Assembly: GCF_019279795.1 (NCBI RefSeq)
Contig: NC_056738.1
Location: 407,599,380-407,663,379, forward strand
Length of the DNA: 64,000 nt
Reading direction: 5' to 3'
Source: Protopterus annectens
Taxonomy: Eukaryota > Chordata > Ceratodontiformes > Protopteridae
Both the position numbers and the translations under genes were made by a program. The notes under the pieces are model-generated. The model saw nothing but the letters and a program-made list of their open reading frames with translations, had not been told where the DNA came from and searched no databases. Positions 10,961 through 21,615 of the stretch are shown one piece after another (positions within the stretch are counted from its first letter, which is position 1; every line of letters starts with the position of its first letter).

Positions 10961-11065
10961 AACCCAAGTGCGATGACTGCAGCAGGGTAACACGATGAAC
11001 ATAGTACAGTTTTGTACCTACCATAAATGTAGATGTTAAGAGTGTATACCCTGCTGCAGTCCAGG
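10961..11065 (+). repeat. ICR of A2
   Basis: Complement of the left end (CGATGACTGCAGCAGGGTAA...GAACAT) abuts complement of the right end (AGTACAGTTTTGTACCTACC...). Read in reverse complement it gives the predicted circle junction ACTGTACTATGTTCATC. Both halves match this element's own ITRs better than those of A3 or A4, so ICR and ITRs have evolved together. Confidence 0.85.
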
Positions 11066-11217
11066 TTACCCTCCCTCCATCCCCTCTGACCTAACTGAAA
11101 CCTTTCAATACCTTAAAATCTGATACAACCTTTGTGGTGTATTTGCTTATAGCTGGAGGGATGTTTTGCTTGTGCTAAACTTTTGTTATTGGTACTATCT
11201 ACTGATCACCTTTTAGG

Positions 11218-11445
11218 GGGGCACCTGACATGGCAAGAAAAACTGAAGAAAATGGCGTCTGATGCCTCTTGTATACCCCTGGCGCACTGACGTCAGGGAA
11301 GAAGCGACAGCAACCGACGCCGGACCAAGACTTTGGAATTCCGGCTGACTGCGGGACCACCTGACAACAGGATAGCCCAAGTGTGATGACTGCAGCAGGG
11401 TATACACTCGAACATCTACATTTATGGTAGGTACAAAACTGTACT
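11218..11445 (+). repeat. Right ITR of A2
   Basis: Inverted copy of 5898-6095, extended at the outer end by the ACATTTATGGTAGGTACAAA segment that has no partner in the left ITR but does in the ICR. This unequal extension is typical for DIRS-1-like elements. Confidence 0.85.
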
Positions 11446-11896
11446 TGGTCTAAGAACATACTGTAAAAGTAGATGTCCTAATGATCACAATTGTATTCCT
11501 TCCCATCTTAGCCCCCTTATCTTCTTTTCTGTTACTGCTGGCAAAAAATACTATCTCTCTCACTCGCGCGCACAAGCACACAGACTGCAAGGATATTGCC
11601 CCTGTTCTGGGATGAATTTACTTACCTTTTCAGACTAAGCCCCTCCTAGCTGACCCGTTTTCTTCCTTAGTTTTCTTAAGAGCACTGATGGCTTGGAGGT
11701 GGTCTGATGATCTTGCACATGTCCGATTTTATACCCCTACTCAGACAAGCTGAGGTCATCTGGACATTGCCCTTGGAAGGTAAAGCTTTGATACCCCAGA
11801 TGGACATCAGCGAGCTACAAACCATCTGTTAGGAATACTGCAGTAATGACCAGTAGGATATCTACTGTCATGGTAAGTTCTTGCATAACTGTACTT
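11446..11896 (+). repeat. Second half of ICR and right ITR of E
   Basis: The ICR resumes right after A2 (11446 to about 11510). The last 200 bp form E's right ITR: a decayed CCCCTACTCAGACAAGCTGAGGTCAT block equivalent to the TATA region, then ATACTGCAGTAATGACCAG, CATGGTAAGTTCTTGCATAA and the terminal ACTGTACTT. Confidence 0.65.
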
Positions 11897-12513
11897 TTTT
11901 AATCTTGAGCCAAAGCTTTACTTAGCTGGTTCATAAAAGTCTGCTAAAATGATCACGTGTGCCTGCTATAACATCAGTGTGCTTACTGTACTTTTTAGTA
12001 AGTGGCCCAAGTTTCTCTATTAAGTTTACAAGTGACCACGTCCAATCTCCTCGCTTGGTGTGCATGGATAATGTTTAAGTGCCACTCAGTGAGAACCTCT
12101 CCATGCAGTAGTGCATTAGAATAAGTAGCAATGGCTTCTTTAATAAATCCCTTGGTAAATAAATAAAATATCCTGATAAGACTGCTAGCATGAGCCCTAA
12201 TAACTTGAGACAGCTGTGCTACCTCTTCTCCAACCATCAGACAGAAAGTACTATCAAAATTGCAGTTTTTAATAAGCCTGTTTAATAGTGAGCGGCAGAC
12301 AGTGGAGTAGTAGTTGCTTAATATTTTAATAATAATAGACAAGTCTTTAACAGTCACATTATTCTGTTTGTAGTGGACCCACTGAAACGTGATTTCCATT
12401 GTGAGTTGAAATATCTGGGGAAGGGTTTCTCATTATCTGTTCTTTTGGATAAGATGTCTTTAAATCTAGAGTTAATGTAGACTATGGCTTTTCCACTAAT
12501 CCAGCATTTAATG

Positions 12514-12570
<57 letters not shown>

Positions 12571-12599
12571 ATGTCCTGTGTATTATAATGCTTATGACT
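11897..12599. other. SF3B2 intron sequence, no gene recognised
   Basis: AT-rich sequence between E and a LINE. A 134-codon open frame on the minus strand (11995-12399) matches no family I recognise and has no context supporting expression. A GT repeat lies at 12516-12565. Confidence 0.6.
12516..12565. repeat. (GT)n microsatellite
   Basis: Perfect dinucleotide run of about 50 bp followed by TATATA. Confidence 0.95.
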
Positions 12600-14290
12600 G
12601 TTTATTTTATTTATTTATTGGCATTTATCGGGAAAGTCCAACTGAGATGTGCCTTTTTTAGCAGATGCCCTGATAGAAAAGCTCCATTTTACAGACATCG
12701 TGGACATCATTTGTATTTTTTCATCATTCACAGTCCATTTCATTCATGAGCAACAGTTCCATTATTCAGACATCCTTGACATCCGTTACATCATTTACAA
12801 ACAGTTTTGATTAAAAATAAGTTGCATGAGTTGTACATGAATATATACTTTTTTTAATACAGGGAGGTGCATGCAGTGCACTATTATTAGGCATAGATTA
12901 TCAGGTTTTGCATAGTATTTGTTCGTGTAAAAACTTGTTCAAAATTTAGGACATAAGAAAATAAGTTAGAGTAACCCAAAGAGAGGACAGGAGGAGGCGC
13001 AGAGAAAGATGGTAGAGAGAATAGTTGTGGTAGTAGTACATTAAGTTTTGTTCCTCAGAGTATTGTAAGATGAATGCATGTAGCAGTGTTACTGCTAGTT
13101 TAACCAGGGGTGGTGCAGGTCAGGTGCAGAACCATTTATTATTTAAAGTCTTTCAGGTTGCAGAGTGTTTTTAAGTGGAGTGGGATGATATTCCATCTGT
13201 TTGCAATGCATTGTTGGATTTAGTTATGGAGTGTAGAGGTCTGTCAGTAGTGTAAGGCTGAATGATGGAATGAAGAGATGGGAATTTTTTAGGGTTGTGC
13301 AGTAGTACAAAGGTTGTAATTAATAGTGAATACAGCAGATGATTTAGTTTGAGTCAGTTTAGTTGCATTAGAGTGAGGCAGTGATCTGTATTGTTGGTTG
13401 GTTGCAAATTTGGCTACTTCCAGCATTGTTCCAATTTGGCTGATAGAGAGAAGTTGGGATTGATTAGGACAGGAGAGGCGTATCAGCAATGTAGTGTTTT
13501 ACACTGTAGAGGCAGCCTACCTTTCGGTGTGTTGTCTTCATGGCTTCCTGAAGATAGCAATCCTCTATAATCACACCTATTATTTTGGTGTGGGTACCAG
13601 TTCAGTATTGGTCTTGTTAATTGATAGTATGCAAAAGGTATTTTTTAGGGAGAATAGAGAATTGAGGGAGAACAGTAATACTTTAGTGGGGGGGGGGGGG
13701 GTATTTTTTTATTTTTTTTTTCCAAAAGAAGTTGATTTTTCAAAGTAAGCTTCTATGGAGGAAAAGCATTTCTGTGCGAGTATTGGAAAATGGATAGTGT
13801 ACTAGCAGCACATATTAGAGTGGAGTTGTACACTATTGTACTATGGTGGCGTCCTTGGTTGATAAGTTAAACAGTAGTGGTCCAAGAATGGACCCTTATG
13901 GGACACCGATGGATACAGGAAAGAAAGAGGAGAAATCATCTTGCCATTTCACTACTTTGAACCTATTAGTGTGGTAACTTAGAAACCACTTGCGTGAGGA
14001 AGGTGATAACCCACAGGATTAGAGTTTAGTTATAAGAATTTGATGACTGCGTCAAATGCCTTGGATGGATCCAAAAATAGAGCTGATGTTAGAAGACCTG
14101 AATTTCTATTGTGACTTAATGCCTGTGAACCTCTGTGAACCTTAGAAGGGCAGTTTTTTTCTGTGACCGAGTCTGAGACCATGCTGAGAGCAGATATTAT
14201 GAAAGGTAATATATGTAATAAGCTGAGAGTGAATACATCTTTCCAAGATCTTTCTTTTAAAGACCTGATGGATGTCAGTCCTACTGACAC
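12600..14290 (-). mobile_element. LINE, 5'-truncated, CR1/Rex1-like
   Basis: On the minus strand the region 13860-14110 encodes FLDPSKAFDAVIKFL, then a WFLSYHTNRFKVV segment and SIGVP*GSILGPLLFN, the palm motifs of a non-LTR RT with one stop. The 3' end at about 12600 reads, on the minus strand, as a short ATAA-type repeat. It is preceded by a GGGAAAGTCCA-containing tail nearly the same as that of the LINE at 56992-60900, so both belong to one family. The 5' boundary near 14290 is approximate. Confidence 0.75.
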
Positions 14291-14849
14291 GTAGAACTGT
14301 TCACCCTTCACTCCCGGCTGATTCTATTCCACCAAAATTGCAACAATTCAGATTGTTCGTGGAGTTCCGATTCTGGCTCCTGGGACCAATCGGAGGAGTC
14401 TTGGTGGTGCCAGTGCTGCTTCAATCGGAGTCAGCCTGCCAGGTGTGCTCATGGTTGGAGGCTTTTATGGCTTGGAAGAACAGATTACAAAGTGCAGCTT
14501 GTTTGTGTTTGTACAGGGCACTGCAACTTGAATCTTTCTTTTCTGGAGCAATAAGGCACTTTTAAACAGTGCCCTAGAGCCAAGTTGGTAAAAATTACCG
14601 ATGGCGAGGAAGGCAGTGAAGCCTTCTGACTTGACAACCCTGCAGGGTTAGATATGTTAGATATTATCATCAGGAACAATGGGGCTAGATTAGCAGCACT
14701 AAGAGGTGATATTTGCAGATTACATGACAGTATTACTACAGATTTGATTTTCTTTTAATATGAAGCAAAATTCCAAAGGGTTCTTAGGAACCTAAGGCAC
14801 TGAAACAGAAAAAGTTAGCCAGGGACAGAATTGACTATCAAAATCATTT
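14291..14849. other. Unassigned intronic sequence
   Basis: An open frame at 14272-14565 (+) shows no motif I recognise. It may belong to the 5' part of the Penelope-like element that follows, but nothing proves that. Confidence 0.4.
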
Positions 14850-16720
14850 TTCATGGGGAAGGGGGGTCAAGGAAGAATTGTTTCTGGCAATGTGAGTACA
14901 TCTGAGATGGTTAAAACTGGATTGCAGGACATTGGCTTTGAAGAGGAAGTTTTTTTGGAGCAAGGTCCGAGACTGAGGAACAAAGATCAGAGACCGGGTG
15001 GACAGATGTATGGAGGCCGAGGCTACCAATCGAGGAGACTTTAGTGACTTCTATTATGTTGGATATTGATTGTAACATTGTATGTGTTGAGCCAAAGCAT
15101 GCTGACATTTTAACATGCGTTAATAATGGGGGGGGGTGTTCAATGTAATGAATGTATGGTATTACAGGAAGTTATTTGTAACAGCAATAATTTTTTAGTT
15201 GATTGTGATGTTTGTGATGTGGACAATTTTGATGCTATAAGTAATTCATATGATATAGTATCACCTTTTTGTGTTAATGACAACATTGGTAACAAACAAG
15301 AAGATACCATCATTGGACACATGAGTGTTAGTTCGACAGGTTTATGTGCTGAGTGTAAAATCATTAAACAACAAGGTTTTTTTATTTACAATTACACTGA
15401 CACGGTAGTAGGGGATGTGCATTTTCAATTGTTTACTAAAGGAACTAGTTTTGTACCCAGTTTCAGATTGGATGTATCCCAGGTTTTGATTAACATTAAA
15501 TTGTTTATGAGGAGATTAAACCTGGAGATGTATTTTCATGATAAAAAGGAGATGTCTTTTATGAATTGTAACAATCATGGTTCTAATTTGAAAAGGAAGA
15601 GTACATTCATACCACCTAGACACAATGAAATTTCAGTCCTGGAAAAACTTATGGAGTTTGAGGTCAGAAGAATATGTAATAGAAAGGATACTAGTTCGGA
15701 TAACCTCACCCCTGTGGAGAGGGGTGTCCTTAAAGAATTCAAATCATCGAATAGCATTAGATGTATGAGACCAGATAAAGGTGGGGGTATGGTTTTGATG
15801 AACCAAATTGATTATTCGACATCCTTGATGTGTTTACTTGAAGATAAAGGTATCGGTTAATGAAATGAACGTGGCTTATAGAAGAATTGATTTGTATTTG
15901 TTAGATGCCCTATTTCAAGGTGAGATAACAGAATCGAATTTGATTTCTTTCAGTCAAATATCCTGTTACCCCAAGCATCTTTGGTATAACAATTTAGGCC
16001 AATAGTATCTGCTAGGGGCTCCAAGACTGAGCCTCTTGCAGCTTTTGTTGATGAAGTTTGTAAAACTACCACTAGTGATGTAGTTCATATCATCAAAGAC
16101 TGAGGCTGAAGGCTATTGGCAAGTGTAACAGGACTTTTTGTTTTTTAACAATAGATGTTGTTAATTTGTTTTCAGTCATTCCACATAGTGAAGGTATGGA
16201 AATGTTTTGTGACAGTTTATTGCTTAGTTCTAGTTTTGACAAAAGTAAGATCAACATCACATGTGATTTGATGGAAACTGTTTTGAAAAATAACTTCATC
16301 AAATTTGAAGGTGAAATATATCAGCAGTGTTCTGGAGTTAATCTTGTACTATTGGCATGGGAGAGAACTTGTATTTTTCAATCTAGATTTTGGGAGAAAG
16401 TAGACAGGTATTTGGATGATTTACTTATCTTATGGGATGGGGATGAGAGCAGTGTTATTGAGTTTGTTGAATATATAAATTCTTCCACCAGTTTTCTGAC
16501 AAAGTGAATTATCTGGATTTGACTATTTTTAAGGATGGGGAAGGATTGGCTAATACATTATATAGGAAAGACAGTTATTGATAAAAACAGGAAATATACA
16601 AGCTTGTTGGTATGTTAATAGATAGAGGGTATCCACTTAAACTTTTACTTAAGGTAAAAAAGGAAGTAGTTAGGAAAAGGAAGTCGGTGGATGTTTTGTC
16701 ATTAAATTTTCCTGTTTTTT
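14850..16720 (+). mobile_element. Penelope-like retroelement, RT region, decayed
   Basis: The longest frame (15126-15860, 244 codons) contains LFTKGTSFVPSFRLDV, FIPPRHNEISVLEK, LTPVERGVLKEF and the MRPDKGGGMVLMNQIDYS block typical of Penelope-like RTs. After a stop and shifts, RPIVSARGSKTEPLAAFVDE (about 16005-16065) matches the conserved R-P-I-V-S-x-x-G-S box. A second frame (16166-16507) gives KFEGEIYQQCSGVN and DRYLDDLLILWDGD with YLDD at 16409-16420, then YLDLTIFKDGE and a LYRK box. No GIY-YIG endonuclease domain is visible downstream. It is not a DIRS element, since no YR or RNase H is present. Confidence 0.85.
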
Positions 16721-18386
16721 TATTGTTGGTCCTGGCGTTCTGTTTCACTTTTGTGGGGTTGCTTATCTAGTTCACATCTTTCCAAGGTGTTGGATAAAGG
16801 TGAGACAATGGGTATTATAAAGGATATTTTTTCCATAAGATGTGGGGATATATTTTTCTTGGATAGAGCAGTTTATTAGAATTGAGACAGGATATGGAAT
16901 GCTATCTGTATGGAGTTGGTGGTGTTCAGATGGATGTTAAGGGCAATAGTTGTCTTAAGGGAGTTTAGGTATTTTTTAATTGTAGATGTTTGTACTGCAC
17001 TGAGTGACTTTGAAGGTCTGTTATGACTTTAGTGATTGGGGTGGGATGATCCAGTTTATAGTAGTGTTTTGTAGAAGGGAGGTTAAAGTACTTATAGAAT
17101 GTTAAACTGTGAAGCAATGCTTTTGGAGTTATTGGTTGGAGATGGGCTGGGTTGGGTTGATTTTCCAGACTGATATCTACTTCTCTTGGTAAGTTTTCTG
17201 ATTTTTCAGGATTGACATCTACTTTTTCTTAGTATGTTTGTCTGTCATGTTGTTTCACCAAGGTGTTTACATTGTAAAGACACATCTATTTTCCTAGATG
17301 ACAGGCTTATCTGATGCAGTCCTGCATATTGTTAGTAGTGCTTTCCACTCATCAGTACTACTAAAATTAATATCTATAGGCAGTTTAGGTTCTTTGTGTA
17401 CAGAACCACATCTTTTCAAAAGACATCTATCTGTTTGTAGCCTTTGCTTTGTTAGGACAATGTAGGAAAATGTGTATACCTACCCTTTTCAGATTGTTAG
17501 GTAATTATATTGTTTGGGGTGCAATAAATAGGAAAAGCTTCTCCCTGTAACCCCCAGGACTCATTCTACTAAAGCAGTAGCAACTTCTACTGTGTTTTTT
17601 TTTCCTTGTCGCTGCTGTTGATTGCATATGTGCAGTCACATCTTGGTCTTCCTTGAACACCTCTGAGGCATTTTACATTGCAGTTATTTTCAAATCCAGG
17701 TCTTTTTTGTCAGTAATGTATTCCCATGAACATAGCCCTTCAGGATGATTAGCTACTAACTGTATGTTAAAGGCTACCAAAAATACCCCTCTTCTTAACA
17801 TGTGAAAATTAGACTCCCCATAAGAATACATCATTGAGGGAAAAAAGGACCCTCTTCAATAACATACCTTTCCTCCATTCACCACTTTGTGTTAAGCTTT
17901 TTTTTTTCCTCTTGGAAGGGGCTGTTGCTTTTTTGTGCTTCCCTCAACTCTGTTTACTGAAGGCACGTACAGTATGAGAGGAAAGTGTCACTTTTTGGGG
18001 AAAGGGGAGTTTTCCAGGCAACTTGGGAAATGTTTCTGCCATTGGTCCTAAAGGGTACCAAACAGGCACCTTTTTCTTACAGGACTGTTATTACAGTCGG
18101 TACACTTCCTCTTTGTTATACTGAAAAGATGGAATATGGTGCTGTCCATTTTAAGCTACCACCTTGCCAAAATCCTGTATAGGGCAAGGCATTCATCTGT
18201 TCCCTGGGTATGTCCAAAAGCTCTGGAAGTCAGGTTAGATGGGAGTTGTCCACTTGCAGCTAATTACCATTATAAAGAAGAGTACTGTAATAGAGATCTT
18301 TGTATGAAAAAATATACTGTCATGTTGCATATTCTCGCACAACTTTCTTTTTCTGTAATGTTTAACTGTTTGTCAATAAATGTTAG
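16721..18386. other. SF3B2 intron sequence before the acidic exon
   Basis: AT-rich, with short T runs (for example 17598 and 17899) but no gene, long repeat or structured RNA that I can recognise. It ends in a polypyrimidine-containing stretch and the acceptor TGTTAG at 18381-18386. Confidence 0.6.
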
Positions 18387-18529
18387 GCAAAGGGTGAAGA
18401 AGAAGAGATTGATCGGACACCATGGGGTGAACTAGAACCATCAGATGAAGAATCATCTGAAGAGGAGGACGAGGATGAAAGTGATGAGGACAAACAAGAT
18501 GATACTGGATTCATCACACCTGCTGACAG
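18387..18529 (+). CDS. SF3B2: SF3B2 exon (acidic segment)
   Basis: The 143-nt exon reads AKGEEEEIDRTPWGELEPSD, then EESSEE, a run of Asp/Glu and DETGFITPAD-like sequence. This is a distinctive, highly conserved stretch of SF3B2 (SAP145), a subunit of the SF3b complex of the U2 snRNP that helps bind the branch-site region during spliceosome assembly. It is bounded by the acceptor TGTTAG and the donor GTCAGA at 18530. It ends two bases into a codon (AG) and joins in phase to the T at 44947 to make Ser. No stops or shifts are present, so the exon looks functional. Confidence 0.93.
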
Positions 18530-21119
18530 GTCAGAATCATAGAGTTAGTCTGTAGCATTGTCTGGAAATTGTCAGAGTTCTGTCACATGGTACAGGAGCT
18601 GTTTAGAAGCACACTTAAAACATGAAAATAACCTATTTCCTTGGTTTTGCTTTTTTTTTAATTAAGCATCCTAGCAGACTTCAGAATAGTATCCAAATGT
18701 CTTCTGGATATACCATCCATGAGTTACGCAAGTTTTATCAGTGCTGCCATGTTTTAAATGATATCTGGTGCAATGATGTTCAAATCCTGTTTAAATCCAA
18801 AAAAACACCCAGTGCTTTTTAGTAAGATCACAAAACTGAGAGTAAGGAAGTTTCTCCTTACCCCACTTGATTGTTCATTTTAAATCTTAATATATCTGGA
18901 GATGTGGGAGAAGCAGTTTTTATTTACAACTCCTCTTTTGGGCAGTATAATTACTTACTGTGAATTTAACATACATAAGCAGACACTCCCCCTTGCTACT
19001 TAACATTTTATTGTAGCAGTTTGTTGATGGCAATAATAGCAATACTCTGTTGCATCTCAAGTTATATAGAATAATGGTGATGGATTGCCATACATGTAGT
19101 TAATGATCAAGTGGTTCACATTTATCTCCCCCAGTTTCACTCTCCCAGTATTATGTTTCCCTGGCCTGTTGCATTAGTTGATTTGATTGTAAAATCACAT
19201 TTTATCCCACTTCAGTTTTCTTACTTGCAGAGTATGTTTTCCCTTGATTGGGCAACCATGAAGTTATATTTAAGGGAGTTTGGGGGCCGAGATATTTTTA
19301 TGCTTTTAGACAATTTTCTGTCATTTTGGACTGATAAATTTGCATTTGGTGAAATGGGAGATGATTACTGAAGTGGACCTATTCTGAAACTGACATCTGC
19401 TAGAAGAACATACCAGTTTGACTTTGTTCTTTGTGTTATGCTTCCCCAGCATGGGCTTTGAGAATGCCTTTTAACCATACACAACCTCTGGTGGCTTCTG
19501 AGTTGGTGTCTGTCATCATTTTCTACAGACTTCTTCAGCTGCTCCTAGACATTACCCAGAGCGGGACAGTAAAATTGAAATTACTTTACTTCAGTGAGTG
19601 ATGCAGCCTGTCTTTGAACTGTCACAGAGGTGCACATCTATGTCACAGCCATGTTTACTTGACATTTTTAATGCCATGGCTTGCCAAGGAAGTTAGTACA
19701 CTACGAAAACCACTGGCTCACCATATGTACATTGTGCATGTCTACTGGTATTGTGGCTCCTTATCAGCTAGACTCAACTGTGCCAGTCACATAGCTTGAT
19801 TGAAGCAAAACAACCTTGCACTTCTCCTTTTTCCTCCCCCCTTGCCAATGATTAATTTACACTTGTATGAAGTGAAAGTGAAACATTCTTGTAAGGACAG
19901 CTTTTGGGCCTGTGTTTTTTTTCTCTCTCTAAAGCATTGGGTTTTGAGCCATGTGTCTAGCATCCTTATCTTTAATTTATTGTGCTTTTTAGTTTTACAG
20001 CTTATGGTACTTGCGTATTATCACAACCAGATTTGTAAACCAGTAGAATTCCTGGTGTTTTCGTGAAACAACTTCATTGTAAACTAAAAAGGGGTGTGTA
20101 AAATGCAAATCAGTTTTCTATCCCCCTGGTTCTCAAACAGGAACATGAATAACTGCCAAAATCCTCTTCCCAGGCCAGGTAGCATCCTTTTATCACCGCG
20201 AGTTAATGCAAAATAAAATGAACAGGGAAGAAGTAATAAAGCGGCAGTTATTACATTAACAAGCAGAGATTCTTCCACACTCAAATGCACTAAGGATTGT
20301 GTTTACTCTTACTGATGAATCTTTTGTAAAAAGTGATTATAACCAAAGTAAAAATCATTCACAGACATAAAAACAGGTGTACTCACCCATGTCTTGTGGC
20401 GAAGCCTGTTAGAGAAGCTTGCAGTGCTGTAAATAAAGAAAACTGTTGAAAACACATTTTAAAAAGAAGACCTCCCTGCACGGAGCACAAAGGGGTTGCA
20501 CGCCTTAGTTCAGCCCTACATAAAGTGAGAGCAAAACGAAATGGTTAAAAAAGCACATGTAAACAACCCCACTATAATGTTAAGCCCGACGAGTTGCTGT
20601 TACTGGCAAGCTGCTACTCTATGCCTAAAGCAAATGTTGCACTCAGTTATGGCAGTAAAGGACGGGACCCAGGTGGAGGAATTTTTGCCCGTTTTTCCTC
20701 TCCCTGTTTCAGAAGCAATGTGATAGAAAACAGATATGGAGTTTACACAGCCCCTTTCCACAGCAGGATTAACTAGTTTCAGTATAAGATTATGAATTAG
20801 GGCAACTCTGTAATATGGTTGCGATAATACACAAGTACCCAGCTTATTTCTGCTCATTACTTTTAGCAGAGAAGAGGTAGGCTGCAGGTAGTCTGTACAA
20901 AAGGCACTTTTTAGGATTGTGTCATTTATTTAACCTTTTCACATCCTTTTACTTATTGTGTACATTTTTTTCATTTTGAGAAATGGCATTAATGCATGGT
21001 GGTAATGGGTAGATTAACTGAAGACTGCAAAATGATTTCTTAGTATTTCTGTTTTCTTCTTTAGTGCTTTATTTCTTTGTAGTATTGTGGTATGTTTGAT
21101 AAGATTAAGCAAATATTGT
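18530..21119. other. SF3B2 middle intron, left part
   Basis: About 2.6 kb of AT-rich intron with donor GTCAGA. I see no transposon gene. The stretch 20080-20860 has a different, more GC-balanced texture and could be an old repeat, but I cannot name it. Confidence 0.6.
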
Positions 21120-21290
21120 ATGTTATGTTGTCCTATCTCGCCGTAATTCTTGCAAGTTGGATTCGGATCCGATCTCTGCTCCGATTCTGGCGAATACTAA
21201 AGCTCGAGAGCTTCCACTGGCTCGAGGCTAACCCCTGTCCCATGATGCTCTGGGCCACATCCCCAGATCTCGTTTGCCACTCAAGCGATC
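21120..21290 (+). repeat. Left ITR of C
   Basis: Begins ATGTTATGTTGTCC and carries TCGGATCCGA (21163-21172), AGCTCGAGAGCTTCCACTGG and CCCCAGATCTCG. All are found inverted at 44645-44834. A3 starts eight bases after it ends. Confidence 0.87.
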
Positions 21291-21297
21291 GAGAAGT

Positions 21298-21495
21298 GAT
21301 GTTCTTTGTGTTTCACTGTTGCAGTCATCACATTTGGGTTATCTACTTGCAGTAGCCCTCAGTCGGCCTGATTATCAAAGTCTTGGGTCCTGTGTCGGTT
21401 GCTGTCTCATCTTCCGTGATATCAGGTAGTCAGGGGTATAAAGCATGCAGCCAATGCCATTACATCAGTCTTTCTTGCTGTGCGATGCCCGAAGC
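21298..21495 (+). repeat. Left ITR of A3
   Basis: Inverted relative to about 26570-26795. Includes TTTCACTGTTGCAGTCATCA, TGATATCAGGTAGTC and GTATAAAGCATGCAG with a TATA-like box at about 21437. Confidence 0.82.
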
Positions 21496-21615
21496 AGAAG
21501 CAGTTTACAAGTGCCAGTCGGTCGACTCCTGAAATTTTCGTTTTCGAGTTTCAGAACCGAAGTCTTCAACTAAGCTAAGTACCCCGTTGAGGAAACTTTT
21601 TCTTGCTCTAAACCG

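Larger units (their letters stand above)
5898..11445 (+). mobile_element. DIRS retrotransposon A2, complete
   Basis: A full-length 5.5-kb element. Order: left ITR (5898 to about 6095), gag (6213 to about 7990), RT-RNase H (8029-9901), overlapping YR (9886-10866), ICR (10961-11065), right ITR (about 11218-11445). The ITRs are inverted copies of each other, including the CAACCGACGCC/GGCGTCGGTTG block and the TATA region. No direct target duplication is visible at the ends, as expected for YR-mediated insertion. Every gene carries at least one stop or frameshift, so the copy is not autonomous now, but damage is light. Confidence 0.9.
1378..11896 (+). mobile_element. Old DIRS retrotransposon E, interrupted by A2, a MITE and a LINE
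   Basis: This heavily decayed lineage-1 DIRS element is visible as gag (1540-1960), RT and RNase H (1961-4140), YR (4141-5800), a split ICR (5850-5897 and 11446-11510) and a right ITR ending ACTGTACTT near 11896. It is interrupted by a MITE (3339-3740), a LINE 3' fragment (4908-5520) and the complete element A2 (5898-11445). Its left end is not visible: the sequence before 1378 is A1, which seems to have inserted into E's gag. Decay exceeds that of the elements inside it, which fits E being the oldest layer. The boundary at 1378 is inferred. Confidence 0.75.

Noticed and set aside
11995-12399. 134-codon open frame on the minus strand as a possible gene
   Set aside because: No recognisable domain, AT-rich intronic context, no promoter or splice context, and the length is possible by chance on this scale.
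15126-15860. Cys-rich 244-codon frame as a host zinc-finger gene
   Set aside because: Its second half carries Penelope-like RT boxes and the frame continues, after lesions, into the RPIVS and YLDD boxes. It is a retroelement.
1-18386. Further SF3B2 exons upstream
   Set aside because: I looked for the conserved proline-rich and PSP-domain segments that precede the acidic exon and found none; this interval is intron.
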